In this document: one piece after another, positions 27,368 to 36,434 of the stretch
Position numbering within the stretch: the stretch's first letter is position 1
How the letters are laid out: the number at the start of each line of letters is the position of its first letter
Source of the DNA: Novosphingobium profundi
GTDB taxonomy: Bacteria > Pseudomonadota > Alphaproteobacteria > Sphingomonadales > Sphingomonadaceae
Assembly (NCBI RefSeq): GCF_018491765.1
Contig: NZ_JABWCU010000010.1
Span: 62,001-126,000 of the forward strand
Length of the DNA: 64,000 nucleotides
Reading direction: 5' to 3'
The notes under the pieces: model-generated
Seen by the model: only the letters and a program-made list of their open reading frames with translations
The model's database searches: none
What the model was told of the DNA's origin: nothing
Program-made: the position numbers and the translations under genes

Positions 27368-28957
27368 TCAGAACCGCAGCAGCAACCGGGTCTGGAGAAA
27401 GAGGTTATCGCCGTAACCGCTTCGTGTCAGGACCTTTCCGGAATCGACGTAGTTGGCGATGCCCGAGAGCACGACGTGCGGATCGGGAACCCAGTCGAGC
27501 CGCGCGCGCGCGATGTTGGCGACGTGCTTGCCGGCCACGTTCTGCGTGCCGGCGTAGACGACCGCGTTGCCGCGGTAGACCGCGTCGTTCTCGTCGGGTC
27601 GCCAGTAGAAGCCGGTCTCTCCGGTGAACTTGAGCTTCTTCGACAGTGGTACCAGCAGCGTGGGGGCAACGCCCATCATGTTGCTGGCGCCGATGTAGTT
27701 GTCGTCGCTGAACATGATCGTGGCGTTGTAGAGGATGTTGAAGGCGCCAACCTTGCCCGAACTGTCGTAGCTGCCGCCGCCCGAGGCATAGTCGGCGTGG
27801 AAACCGAGGCGGGGTGCCCGCGCGCCGCTTCCCAGTGCCACCGACTGGGTTGCCGAGGCGGCCCAGGCATCGACCGTGCGCCCGGCGAAGCGGCCGTCCT
27901 GCTTCATCCCCGTCCAGTCGAAGGCGAGCGGGCCCCAGTGGCCCCACAGGCGTGCGCCCCAGGTCTCGCGCCGGTCCGAGCCGGAGAGCAGGCCGCTCGT
28001 GCGCTGCTCGCGGGTGTAGTGATAGTAGAAGGGATCGAGATAGATCGCGGAAGCCTTTGCGGCCTTTGCGCCCTGGCCACTGCGGGCGAGGACGAAGCTG
28101 GCAAGTCCGCCCGAAAACGTCTCGCCATTGCCGATCCCGTCGTCGAGCACGCCCTTGCCCTGCTCGGTGGGAACGAAGTCGAAGACGGTGAAGCGAAAGC
28201 GCGACCAGTCCATCGAAAGCCGCGCACCGTTCATCGAGACGCGGATATTGGGGTTCTCGCGCGGGCTGATGACCAGCCGCGGGCCGTCGAAGAACTCCTG
28301 CCGGCCGATCGTCACGCGCGCGACGCCGGACGCGATCGGCGCGGCGATCTCGGCGAAGAGCTGCTGGACGATGAGGTCGTTTTCCCAGACCGCGACGTGG
28401 CTGGTCTCGTTGGTGCCGAAGATGTGGCCCGAGGCGAGTTCGCCGTAGACGCGAAACGCCGGGCCGATGCGCAAGTCGCCCGCGAGCGTGGTGCGCGAGA
28501 GCCACTCGGTGCGCGCCTGCGTCCCGTTGAGCATGGGACGGGTCGAATGGCTGACGCTGAACCGCTGATCGCCGCTGAGCGAGAACGTCACGTCGCCATC
28601 GCCGTCGAGCGCGATGGCCTTGAGCGGGGCCGACCAGTCCTTGGGGCGGGTCCCCGAGCGCCAGTCCTCGGCCCCGCGCAGGAGCCGGTAGTTGGGGCCG
28701 ACGCGCGGGCCCAGGCCGTCGGCCTCGGCCGGATAGGGCGAGGCGAGCGGATCGCGCGGCAGGGCCGGGGGCGACGGGGTGGCGGGGCTGGCGCCGGTCT
28801 CGGCCTCGGCGGATTGCGGTGCGGCGGTGTCGGCGTTGGCGGCGTCGGTCGTTTCCGCGGCGTACGCGGCTCCGGGCACGACGGTGGGCGCGATCATTCC
28901 CAGCGTCAGGCATCCGGCGAACCCACCCACGCGCCATCCCTTGCGGTGGCTGCGCAT
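27368..28957 (-). CDS. AlgE-type outer-membrane porin (alginate export family)
   Basis: The ATG at 28957 has GGGAGAG five bases before it. The 529-residue protein has a signal peptide (cleavage near AYAAE, residue 33), a Pro/Ala-rich linker, then an 18-strand-type beta-barrel of the alginate export family: GDQRFSVSHSTRP, TIGRQEFFDGPRLVISPRENPNIR, and terminal LFLQTRLLLRF with the C-terminal Phe. In catabolic operons such porins admit small organic substrates rather than exporting alginate. It starts 22 nt after the metallo-beta-lactamase-fold gene and precedes two MFS genes. Confidence 0.82.
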   Translation of the reverse strand: MRSHRKGWRVGGFAGCLTLGMIAPTVVPGAAYAAETTDAANADTAAPQSAEAETGASPATPSPPALPRDPLASPYPAEADGLGPRVGPNYRLLRGAEDWRSGTRPKDWSAPLKAIALDGDGDVTFSLSGDQRFSVSHSTRPMLNGTQARTEWLSRTTLAGDLRIGPAFRVYGELASGHIFGTNETSHVAVWENDLIVQQLFAEIAAPIASGVARVTIGRQEFFDGPRLVISPRENPNIRVSMNGARLSMDWSRFRFTVFDFVPTEQGKGVLDDGIGNGETFSGGLASFVLARSGQGAKAAKASAIYLDPFYYHYTREQRTSGLLSGSDRRETWGARLWGHWGPLAFDWTGMKQDGRFAGRTVDAWAASATQSVALGSGARAPRLGFHADYASGGGSYDSSGKVGAFNILYNATIMFSDDNYIGASNMMGVAPTLLVPLSKKLKFTGETGFYWRPDENDAVYRGNAVVYAGTQNVAGKHVANIARARLDWVPDPHVVLSGIANYVDSGKVLTRSGYGDNLFLQTRLLLRF

Positions 28958-28979
28958 CAGGTCTCTCCCAATTCGTGGT

Positions 28980-29990
28980 TTATCCGAGCGTGATGCTCTG
29001 GAGGTCGTGGCCGACGACGATCTCGCCGGAATAGTTGGTGGCGGCGGCGTCGTGCCACATCTGGTCGGTGATCCAGTCCATGTCGCCGGGCACGAAATGC
29101 GTGAGCACGAGCTTCTTGGCGCGCGCCATCGTCGCGATCTTGCCCACGTCCTGCGCCGAGGTGTGCGAGGAGAGCAGGTGGTTGCGGAATTCCGCACCCT
29201 GGTGGGCCCGCTTGACGAGCGCGTCGACCCCGGGGACGTAGAGCGTTTCGTGGACGAGCACGTCGCAGTCGCGCGCGAACTCGGCCAGCGCGGGGTTGAA
29301 CGCGGTATCGCCCGAGATGACGATCGTCCCGTAGGCGGTTTCGAAGCGGTAGGCGAGGTCCTTGAGCGGGGGATGCGGCGTGGTGAAGGCGGTCACCTTG
29401 ACGACGCCGTCGTCCATCACCGGACCCGTGGCCGCGTCGAATTCGTGGACCTTAAGCAGCGTGGCGGGATCGACGCGTCCCTCGTCGGCGATGCGGGTGT
29501 GGATGTCCGCGCTGTTCGAGGCCCAGTAGTCGCGCGCCATGTCGGCGAGCCCCTTGGGCCCGTAGGCGTTGACCGGCTGGCGCAACTGGCCTGCGGCCCA
29601 GGTGTTGTAGACGAGGTTGCCGAATTCCAGCTCGTGGTCGGAATGCATGTGCGAGATGAAGATGTCGCGCAGCTTGGAGAGGTCGAGACCGGCCTTCACC
29701 GCCTGTGCGGTCACCCCCATGCCGCAGTCGATGATGTAAAGGTTGCCGTCGACGACGAGGGCGTTCGCCGGGTTTGAACGGGCGCCGCCCACGCGCGGGC
29801 CGCCCTTGGTGCCGAGCAGGATCAGGCGCGCGCCCTTTTCGGGACTGGTCCCTGCGGGCGCACCGGCGCCGTCCTGGGCCAGCAACCGCGAGGCGGGCAG
29901 GGTGCCGATCAGGCCGGCGGCCGCACCGGCGACAGCGCCGCCAAGCAGCGTGCGGCGCGCGAGGACGGAGGAACGGAAGGGGGGATTCAT
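28980..29990 (-). CDS. Exported metallo-beta-lactamase fold hydrolase
   Basis: The ATG at 29990 follows GGAGAGG. The 336-residue protein begins with a Tat-like signal (ARRTLLGGAVAGAAAG) and has a cleavage region near LLAQ. Zinc ligands are visible: HMHSDHELEF gives the HxHxDH motif, SGDTAF the bridging Asp, and LTHFVPG the late His. The layout (ILLGTKGGPRVG) resembles the RNase Z/arylsulfatase-like branch seen in lactonases and sulfatases. It is probably periplasmic and acts on an ester, lactone or sulfate that the porin admits; the substrate is not determinable. It is divergent from the TetR gene. Confidence 0.85.
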   Translation of the reverse strand: MNPPFRSSVLARRTLLGGAVAGAAAGLIGTLPASRLLAQDGAGAPAGTSPEKGARLILLGTKGGPRVGGARSNPANALVVDGNLYIIDCGMGVTAQAVKAGLDLSKLRDIFISHMHSDHELEFGNLVYNTWAAGQLRQPVNAYGPKGLADMARDYWASNSADIHTRIADEGRVDPATLLKVHEFDAATGPVMDDGVVKVTAFTTPHPPLKDLAYRFETAYGTIVISGDTAFNPALAEFARDCDVLVHETLYVPGVDALVKRAHQGAEFRNHLLSSHTSAQDVGKIATMARAKKLVLTHFVPGDMDWITDQMWHDAAATNYSGEIVVGHDLQSITLG

Positions 29991-30073
29991 CGAGGCCTCT
30001 CCAGATGGTTCTTGTGCAAGTCCGTTGCCCGGACGTCTTGACGGTGTGCCTATCGGGCGATCTGGAAGGAGTC

Positions 30074-30098
30074 AATACGAATACGAATCGCGTTCGGT
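30074..30098. promoter_or_regulatory. TACGA repeats and CGAA-N5-TTCG dyad, possible TetR site
   Basis: The gap between the divergent hydrolase and TetR genes holds two tandem ATACGA units and a short inverted repeat CGAATCGCGTTCG. The position fits a TetR operator, but the arms are only four bases. Confidence 0.3.
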
Positions 30099-30124
30099 TT
30101 TTGGGAATGAGCCCTGGGTGGAGC

Positions 30125-30805
30125 ATGGACAAGGTTTGCGAGATCGGCGAAAGCGGAGCGATGAACACGCAGCTGTCCGACCTCGAAGCCGACTTCGAAA
30201 GGGCGGGGGTTCCCCCGGCGCAGCAGGCCCGCAGCCGCACGCTGCGCGACGAACTTATCCGCCTTTCGCTCGAGATCGCCCGGCGCCGCTCCTTCGACGA
30301 TGTCGGCATCGTCGAGATCTGCCGCGAGGCGGGCTGCTCGACCGGTGCGTTCTATTCGCGCTTCCCCGACAAGCTCACGCTGTTCAAGGCGGTCATGGTG
30401 AAAGCGGCGGCCGAATCGCGCCCGATGCTCGAGGCGATCGTGCGCGAGACGCCCTTCGAGCAGGTTCTCACCCGGCTCGTCGCCGAACAGGTCCGGCGCT
30501 TCCACGAGCAGGAGACCTTCTTCCGCTCCGCCTTTCGCGTGAGCCTGGCCGACAGCGAGGCCTGGCAGCCGTTCCGCCGCAACGCGCACGACCTTGCCTC
30601 GGCTTATGTCGAACGTGTGCGCGAGGAACCTTCGTTTGCGTCCGGCGCCTTCGACGAGGGGCGCATCCGCTTTGCGTTCCAGGTCATGTACGGCGTGCTC
30701 AACAATACGGTCAGCCAGAAGCCGGGCCCATATCATCTGACCGATCCCGAGTTTCCCGGCCTTCTCGAAGTCGCGATGCGCGCGACGATGGGGCTGGGCG
30801 TCTAG
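30125..30805 (+). CDS. TetR/AcrR family regulator
   Basis: The helix-turn-helix domain (RDELIRLSLEIARRRSFDDV, then VEICREAGCSTGAFYSRFPDKLTLFKAVM) is clear, followed by an all-helical ligand domain. Three in-frame ATGs (30107, 30125, 30161) precede the domain and none has an ideal ribosome-binding site. 30125 is a compromise that gives 226 residues. It is divergent from the MBL-porin-MFS-MFS genes and most likely represses them. Confidence 0.8.
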   Translation: MDKVCEIGESGAMNTQLSDLEADFERAGVPPAQQARSRTLRDELIRLSLEIARRRSFDDVGIVEICREAGCSTGAFYSRFPDKLTLFKAVMVKAAAESRPMLEAIVRETPFEQVLTRLVAEQVRRFHEQETFFRSAFRVSLADSEAWQPFRRNAHDLASAYVERVREEPSFASGAFDEGRIRFAFQVMYGVLNNTVSQKPGPYHLTDPEFPGLLEVAMRATMGLGV

Positions 30806-31203
30806 GTCGAAGCGGCCTGACCCGCTGCGGCGCGTAGGGGTAGCGCCAAGGCTGGCCGCCCTTCGGGGAAATCGGGTGTGGAACCCGGCGCACGGCCCCA
30901 GGGGCTGAAAGCCGTGGTCGGGTGCCACGGGTTCCATGACTAACGCACCTGGCGCAAAGGGGGCATAGGGTGAAACCCCTATTTCGATCGCGTCGCGCGC
31001 TTCCGCTGGGGCAAATCTTGGCGGAGTTCCCGCCGTCGTGCCCGGGGGACCTGCATCCCACGGGTGCGCTTTGCGAACCGGCCCCGGACCACCCGCCCTG
31101 AACCACCGGCCCTTGTCGCACGGCTGTCACGAAAGCCGTGCCCTGCGCCCGTCGGAGGCCCTGTGCCTTCTATAATGGCGGGCAGAAGCCATCAAGACAG
31201 GGA
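30806..31203. other. 398-nt intergenic region with nested inverted repeats
   Basis: No gene is supported here. It contains an 8-bp outer stem GGAACCCG/CGGGTTCC (30880-30887 with 30928-30935) enclosing CACGGC/GCCGTG (30891-30896 with 30911-30916). A separate hairpin ATAGGG-TGAAAC-CCCTAT lies at 30965-30982. A consensus -10 box TATAAT is at 31171-31176 before the chemoreceptor gene. It may hold the TetR terminator and a structured leader. Confidence 0.4.
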
Positions 31204-33099
31204 ATGGGGATTGCCATTGTGACCATCTTTCAGAATTTGCGGATTGCGACCAAGGTGGCAGGGCTGCTGCTCTTCCTCGGCGCGCTCCTGCTGGTGATCG
31301 CGCTGCTCGGCAATCGCACGGCCGAGGGTATCAGCCTCGACTACCGCCAGCTTGTCGAGCGCACGCTGCCCGGTACCACGCATCTGGCCCGCGCCAACCG
31401 CCGCGCCATCGAACTGGTCTACATCGGCGCGCAATCCCTGGCCTTCGAGCGCAGTGGTCGCGGCAAGGAACTGCGCGCGGCGCTCGACAAGGCGCATGAG
31501 CGCGGGGGCGACAACCTGTCCGAGGCGCTCAAGACCGACGAGGCCTTCCGCGAAACCGTGCCCCAACTGCGCCAGCAGTACGATGAAACCTACCGACTTG
31601 CGGGCGAGGTGCTCGACCTGGCGGCCGCGGGCCGCGACGGGGAGGCGCGCGGCAAGCTTGACCAGGCCAACCGCGAACTCGACAAATTCGCCGATGCGGT
31701 CTCGCAGATCACCTACAAGCGCGTCGACGAAGGCGATGCCCGCACCGCTGCGATCGAAGCGCGGGTGGCACGCGATGCGCGCAGCCTGCTGCTTTACAGC
31801 GTCCTGGCCGTCGCCTTGGGGCTGGGGGTGGCGATCCCGCTCGCGCGGATCGGCGTCTCGCGCCCGCTCGGGCGCCTACAGGGGGTGATGGGCGATCTCG
31901 TCGCCGGGCGTAACCATGTCGAGGTCGCGGGCACCGAGCGGCGCGACGAGGTGGGCGACATGGCCCGTGCGGTCCTGGTCTTTCGTGACAACGCAATCGC
32001 GCAGGAAGCCGCCGAGGCGGCCAAACGCCGCGGCGCGGCCGAGCAGAAGCTCGTCGTGGAGACGCTGGGCACGCACCTGGGCAGTCTGGCCGAGGGTGAC
32101 CTGACGGCGACCATCCATGCCGAATTCCCGGCCGACTACGCCGCGCTGCGCGCCAATTTCAACCGTGCACTCGAGGCGCTGCGCGAACTCATCGGCGCGG
32201 TGGTGACAGGGGCGGTCGAGATTCGCAACGGATCGACCGAAATCGCCAGCGCGTCCGAAGACCTCGCCACCCGCACCCAGAGCAACGCCGCCAGCCTCGA
32301 GCAGACTTCGGCCTCGGTGAGCGAGATGAACACCCGCCTCAAGCAGAGCGCGGGGGCTGCGAGCGACACCGCCGCGCGCGCCGGGCAGGCGATGGCGACG
32401 ATCGGCGACGGGCGCCAGGTCGTCGACCAGGTGGTCCAGGCGATGGGGCGCGTGGCCGAGAGCGCGGAAGGGATCGACACGGTCATCGAGGGCCTCGACA
32501 AGGTGGCCTTCCAGACCCGGGTCCTGGCCATGAACGCGGCGGTCGAGGCGGGCCGTGCGGGCGAGGCGGGGCGCGGCTTCGCGGTCGTCGCCGATCTCGT
32601 CTCCGCGCTTGCCATGCGCGCCGAGGAGGAAGCCAAGCGCGCGCGCGAACAGCTCACCGTCACCCAGTCCGAAGTGGGCGTCGCGGTCGAGGCGGTGCGC
32701 AAGGTCGACAATGCGCTTTCGGCGATCACCTCGGACGTTTCGAGCGTCACCGACCTCTTGTCCTCGCTGGCCGAGGACAACCGCGCGCAGTCGGTGGCGA
32801 TCGGGGAAGTCTCGGTGGCGGTCGAGACGATGGACGATTCGACCCAGCGCAACGCCGCGATGGTCGAGGAAATGTCCGCCGCGGCCCGCCACTTGGACGA
32901 GGAAGTCAGCGCGCTGGCCCGCCGCGCCGGGACGTTCCGCATCGGCAGCGGACAGGCGCAGCCCACGCGCAAGGCGCCTCTCGCGCCGAGTGCGGTTGCG
33001 CGGCCAGTCGCAAAGCCCGTCGCAAAGCCCCTCGCGCGGCCGGTTGCCCGGGTCCCCGAACCGGTCCTGGCCGAAGACGAGGACTGGCAGGCGTTTTAA
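31204..33099 (+). CDS. Methyl-accepting chemotaxis protein
   Basis: The 631-residue chemoreceptor has a first membrane span at about residues 17-40, a four-helix periplasmic sensing domain (KELRAALDKAHERGGDNL), a second span near 200-220, HAMP (RPLGRLQGVMGDLVAGR), and a cytoplasmic signalling tip with VAFQTRVLAMNAAVEAGRAGEAGRGFAVVA split across two hairpin arms. The C-terminal tail is a Pro/Lys/Ala-rich linker ending EDWQAF, comparable to CheR/CheB-tethering pentapeptides. The ATG at 31204 has its purine tract directly adjacent; a GTG at 31219 has GGGGA at better spacing and may be the real start. Confidence 0.88.
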   Translation: MGIAIVTIFQNLRIATKVAGLLLFLGALLLVIALLGNRTAEGISLDYRQLVERTLPGTTHLARANRRAIELVYIGAQSLAFERSGRGKELRAALDKAHERGGDNLSEALKTDEAFRETVPQLRQQYDETYRLAGEVLDLAAAGRDGEARGKLDQANRELDKFADAVSQITYKRVDEGDARTAAIEARVARDARSLLLYSVLAVALGLGVAIPLARIGVSRPLGRLQGVMGDLVAGRNHVEVAGTERRDEVGDMARAVLVFRDNAIAQEAAEAAKRRGAAEQKLVVETLGTHLGSLAEGDLTATIHAEFPADYAALRANFNRALEALRELIGAVVTGAVEIRNGSTEIASASEDLATRTQSNAASLEQTSASVSEMNTRLKQSAGAASDTAARAGQAMATIGDGRQVVDQVVQAMGRVAESAEGIDTVIEGLDKVAFQTRVLAMNAAVEAGRAGEAGRGFAVVADLVSALAMRAEEEAKRAREQLTVTQSEVGVAVEAVRKVDNALSAITSDVSSVTDLLSSLAEDNRAQSVAIGEVSVAVETMDDSTQRNAAMVEEMSAAARHLDEEVSALARRAGTFRIGSGQAQPTRKAPLAPSAVARPVAKPVAKPLARPVARVPEPVLAEDEDWQAF

Positions 33100-33110
33100 G
33101 CTGCGCGAAA

Positions 33111-33152
33111 CGAACAGAGCCCCCGTCCGGGTCCGGACGGGGGCTCTGTTCG
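33111..33152. terminator. Bidirectional terminator, 20-bp perfect inverted repeat
   Basis: The arms at 33111-33130 and 33133-33152 are exact reverse complements with a two-base centre. It sits 11 nt after the chemoreceptor stop and 14 nt before the YbdD stop on the other strand, so it can end both convergent transcripts. No long T-run follows. Confidence 0.8.
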
Positions 33153-33166
33153 CGCGTTCGCAGCGC

Positions 33167-33352
33167 TCAGCAGCACTTGCCGCCGCCGGCTCCGCCGAAG
33201 CGGGCCTGCTCGCGGTTGCGGAAGAACTCGATGCGGGTCATCGGCGTGGCCTCGGGGTGCTGGCGAGCCATGTGCTCGAGGTAGGCCTCGTAAGGCGGTT
33301 GGCCCACCATCAGGCGCAGCATCGCGCGCAGCGAGCGCAGGGGCCGGTTCAT
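33167..33352 (-). CDS. ybdD: YbdD/YjiX family protein
   Basis: The 61-residue product starts on the CstA stop (ATGA overlap). It carries the family pattern: MLRLMVGQPPYEAYLEHM, then HPEATPMTRIEFFRNREQARFGG, and a C-terminal KCC. This small protein is routinely encoded after CstA/BtsT carbon-starvation transporters and is thought to assist them. Expression must follow cstA, because it has no independent ribosome-binding site. Confidence 0.85.
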   Translation of the reverse strand: MNRPLRSLRAMLRLMVGQPPYEAYLEHMARQHPEATPMTRIEFFRNREQARFGGAGGGKCC

Positions 33353-35412
33353 TCGGCGGGGACCATCTGCGCGGGCGTCTCGTTGACGCTGACCTCGTCG
33401 CGGCGCAGCGCCGCGCGGCAGGTGCGCCAGGTGAAGCCGAGCAGCGAGATCACCACCGCGAGGAACACCACGCAAAGGCCCGCATCGATACGGTCGTTGA
33501 AGACGATCGCGTCCATTTCGGCCATCGACTTGGCCGGAGCCAGCACGGTCCCGGCCGCGCGCGCGGCGTCGAACTTGGCCGCGTGCGCGAGGAAACCGAC
33601 CGCCGGATCGGCCGAGAACAGCTTGAGGAAGCCCGCGCTCAGCGTGCAGATCAGCAGCCAGATGGTCGGCAGCACGGTCACCCAGGCGTAGCGCTGCTGC
33701 TTCATGCGGAAGAGCACCGTGGTCGCCAGCATCAGGGCGACCGCGGCCAGCATCTGGTTGGAAATGCCGAACACCGGCCACAGCGTGTTCACCCCGCCCA
33801 GCGGATCGGTCACCCCCTGGTAGAGGAAGAAGCCCCAGCTCGCCACGCACAGCGCCGTTGCCACCACGCCCGGCACCCACGAGGTCCCGGCGCGGAACGA
33901 GGGTACGGCAAGCCCGATCAGGTCCTGCAGCATGAAGCGGCCCGCGCGCGTGCCCGCATCGACCGCGGTGAGGATGAACAGGGCTTCGAACAGGATCGCG
34001 AAGTGGTACCAGAAGGCCTTCATCGCAGCGCCGCCCGCGACGTGGCTGAAGATCTCGGCCATCGCCACCGCCAGCGTCGGCGCGCCGCCGGTGCGCGAGA
34101 TGATGGTGTGCTCGCCCACGTCGCGCGCGGTCTGCGCGAGGAGTTCAGGGCCGATCGGATAGCCCATCGCGCTGACGGCGTGCGCGGCGCTTGCCGGATC
34201 GGTGCCGAGCACGGCGGCCGGGCTGTTCATCGCGAAGTAGATGCCGGGATCGAGGATCGAGGCGCCGACCAGCGCCATGATCGCGACGAAGGCCTCCATC
34301 AGCATCGCGCCGTAGCCGATGAAGGGCGCGTCGGTCTCGGCGGCGATCAGCTTGGGCGTCGTGCCGCTGGCGATCAGGGCGTGGAAACCCGAGACCGCGC
34401 CGCAGGCGATGGTGATGAACAGGAACGGGAACAGCGCGCCCGACCAGGCCGGACCGCCGCCGCCCACGAACTGGGTCAGCGCGGGCATGCGCAGCGGCGG
34501 GGCCATGACCACGATGCCCACCGCCAGCGCGCTGATCGCGCCGATCTTGAGAAAGGTGGAAAGATAGTCGCGCGGGGCGAGCAGCAGCCAGACCGGCAGC
34601 ACCGAGGCGAGCGCGCCATAGCCGATCAGGATCCAGCACAGGCTCTGCGGGGTGAAGGTGAAGAGCGGGCCCCAGAAGGCGGAGGCGGCGACGTTCTGCC
34701 CGAACACGATCGCCGCGATCAGCCCGACGAAGCCGAGCACCGAGACCTCGCCGATGCGGCCCGGGCGGATCCAGCGGGTGTAGACGCCCATCGCCAGCGC
34801 GAGCGGGATGGTGGCCGCGACGGTGAACATGCCCCAGGGGCTCTCGGCCAGCGCGCGCACCACGATCAGCGCCAGCACGGCGAGGATGATGACCATGATG
34901 AGGAAGGCCCCGGCGAGCGCGATCGTGCCCGCCACCGGACCCATCTCGAGGCGCACCAGCTCGCCCAGCGACTTGCCGTCGCGGCGCATCGAGATGAACA
35001 GCACCATGAAGTCCTGCACCGCGCCGGCCAGCACGACGCCGAAGATGATCCACAAGGTTCCCGGCAGATAGCCCATCTGCGCGGCGAGGACCGGGCCGAC
35101 GAGAGGTCCCGCCCCGGCGATGGCCGCGAAGTGGTGTCCGAACAGTACGCGCTTGTCGGTCGCGACGTAGTCGAGCCCGTCGGCGCGGGTCAGCGCGGGC
35201 GTCGCGCGCAGGGGATCGAGCCGCATGACGTGGCGCGCGATGTAGAGCGCGTAGTAGCGGTAGGCGACGAGGAAGCAGCTGACCGCCGCGACCACGATCC
35301 ACAGCGCGTTGACGGGTTCGCCGCGCGAGATCGCGAGGACCGCGAGGCATCCCGCCCCGACGAGCGCGAGAAGGAGCCAGGGCAGATGCTTGAGCAGGGG
35401 CGTAGATGTCAT
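33349..35412 (-). CDS. cstA: CstA-type pyruvate/peptide transporter
   Basis: The 687-residue integral membrane protein has about 16-18 spans. Hallmark motifs are VATDKRVLFGHHFAAIAGAG, GPVLAAQMGYLPGTLWIIFG and the later VFGISNQMLAAVALMLATTV. CstA/BtsT proteins are proton symporters for pyruvate, earlier linked with peptide uptake in starvation. The start at 35412 matches family N-termini (MTSTPLLKHLPW); the upstream in-frame ATG at 35448 is disfavoured. It forms a two-gene operon with ybdD. Confidence 0.9.
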   Translation of the reverse strand: MTSTPLLKHLPWLLLALVGAGCLAVLAISRGEPVNALWIVVAAVSCFLVAYRYYALYIARHVMRLDPLRATPALTRADGLDYVATDKRVLFGHHFAAIAGAGPLVGPVLAAQMGYLPGTLWIIFGVVLAGAVQDFMVLFISMRRDGKSLGELVRLEMGPVAGTIALAGAFLIMVIILAVLALIVVRALAESPWGMFTVAATIPLALAMGVYTRWIRPGRIGEVSVLGFVGLIAAIVFGQNVAASAFWGPLFTFTPQSLCWILIGYGALASVLPVWLLLAPRDYLSTFLKIGAISALAVGIVVMAPPLRMPALTQFVGGGGPAWSGALFPFLFITIACGAVSGFHALIASGTTPKLIAAETDAPFIGYGAMLMEAFVAIMALVGASILDPGIYFAMNSPAAVLGTDPASAAHAVSAMGYPIGPELLAQTARDVGEHTIISRTGGAPTLAVAMAEIFSHVAGGAAMKAFWYHFAILFEALFILTAVDAGTRAGRFMLQDLIGLAVPSFRAGTSWVPGVVATALCVASWGFFLYQGVTDPLGGVNTLWPVFGISNQMLAAVALMLATTVLFRMKQQRYAWVTVLPTIWLLICTLSAGFLKLFSADPAVGFLAHAAKFDAARAAGTVLAPAKSMAEMDAIVFNDRIDAGLCVVFLAVVISLLGFTWRTCRAALRRDEVSVNETPAQMVPAE

Positions 35413-35670
35413 GCTCGCTGGTATCACGGTCTTCGCGCCGTCTGGCAATGCTCAAGTCACCGATAGGTGCACGATCCGTTTACGCCGTGCTGCGCGCTCG
35501 TCCGTCGGCGCGCAGGCGTGGGCGAACCCGTTTCGTCGAAGGGCATTGTCCTGCATTTTTGATTCGACGCCGCCTGCGGCCTCGTGGAAGGAACGCAGCA
35601 ATGACCAAAAGCCTGCAAAGGGGGAGATCCGGCATGGTATATTCGTTCCACCCGTGTCGGGACAGCCGGC

Positions 35671-36399
35671 GTGTCTGATCGCCTCGCAGGGCGCATCGCC
35701 GTCGTGACGGGCGCAGCCAATGGCATCGGCGCGGGCATCGCCGCGATCTTCCGGAAGGAAGGGGCCTGCGTGATCGGTGTTGATCGCGCCGGGGCGGACG
35801 AGACGGCCGACCTTACCGACGAAGCCGAAGTCACCGCGCTTTTCGCGCGCATCGGCCAGCGTCATGGCCGGATCGACGTTCTCGTCAACGCCGCGGCCTT
35901 TGCCGTGTTCGACTGGCTGGAGGACATGACGTACGCCGATTGGAAGCGCACGCTCACCGGGGAACTGGACATCGTCTTCCTGCCGACCCGCGCGGCCTGG
36001 CCCTGGCTCAAGCAGAGCGCAGCGCAGGGCATGGGCGGGGCCAGCATCGTCAACTTCGCCTCGGCCAACGCGCACCACGCGCTGGAGGGCTCCCCCGCCC
36101 TCGCGCATTGTGCGGGCAAGGGTGGGGTGCTGGCCATGACGCGCCAGCTCGCGATGGAGGGCGCTCCACACGCGATACGGGCCAACACGATTGCACCGGG
36201 CTTCATCCGGACGGCGGCGACCGCCCGGCATCTCGCGGCCGATCCCGAATTCGAGAGACAGGTCCTCGCCAAGAACATGCTCAAGCTCCTGGGCGAGCCG
36301 GAGGACATCGCGTGGTGCGCGACGTGGCTTGCCAGCCGCGAGGCCCGTTACGTGACGGGTGCCGATTTTCGGATCGATGCGGGCGCGACGGCCTGGTGA
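35671..36399 (+). CDS. SDR family protein with Tyr-to-His substitution
   Basis: The start is GTG; no ATG exists in this frame upstream. The 242-residue Rossmann protein has TGAANGIGAGIA near residue 13, VNAAAF in place of NNAG, a Ser in VNFASANA, and AHCAGKGG where YxxxK is expected, so the catalytic Tyr position is His while Lys is kept. NIAPGF-like NTIAPGFIRT follows. Activity may be altered. A 14-codon frame (35634-35678) with a much stronger ribosome-binding site overlaps the start by eight bases and could couple translation. Confidence 0.8.
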   Translation: MSDRLAGRIAVVTGAANGIGAGIAAIFRKEGACVIGVDRAGADETADLTDEAEVTALFARIGQRHGRIDVLVNAAAFAVFDWLEDMTYADWKRTLTGELDIVFLPTRAAWPWLKQSAAQGMGGASIVNFASANAHHALEGSPALAHCAGKGGVLAMTRQLAMEGAPHAIRANTIAPGFIRTAATARHLAADPEFERQVLAKNMLKLLGEPEDIAWCATWLASREARYVTGADFRIDAGATAW

Positions 36400-36434
36400 C
36401 CGGCCCCGGACGTGCCCGGAGCCTGGCCTTCGGA

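Noticed and set aside
30860..30945. Second cobalamin riboswitch before the chemoreceptor gene
   Set aside because: It has GGGAAATCGGGTG-like sequence, but the CCCGCAACTGT box and the closing AGCCAGGAGACC element seen at 57991-58189 are absent.
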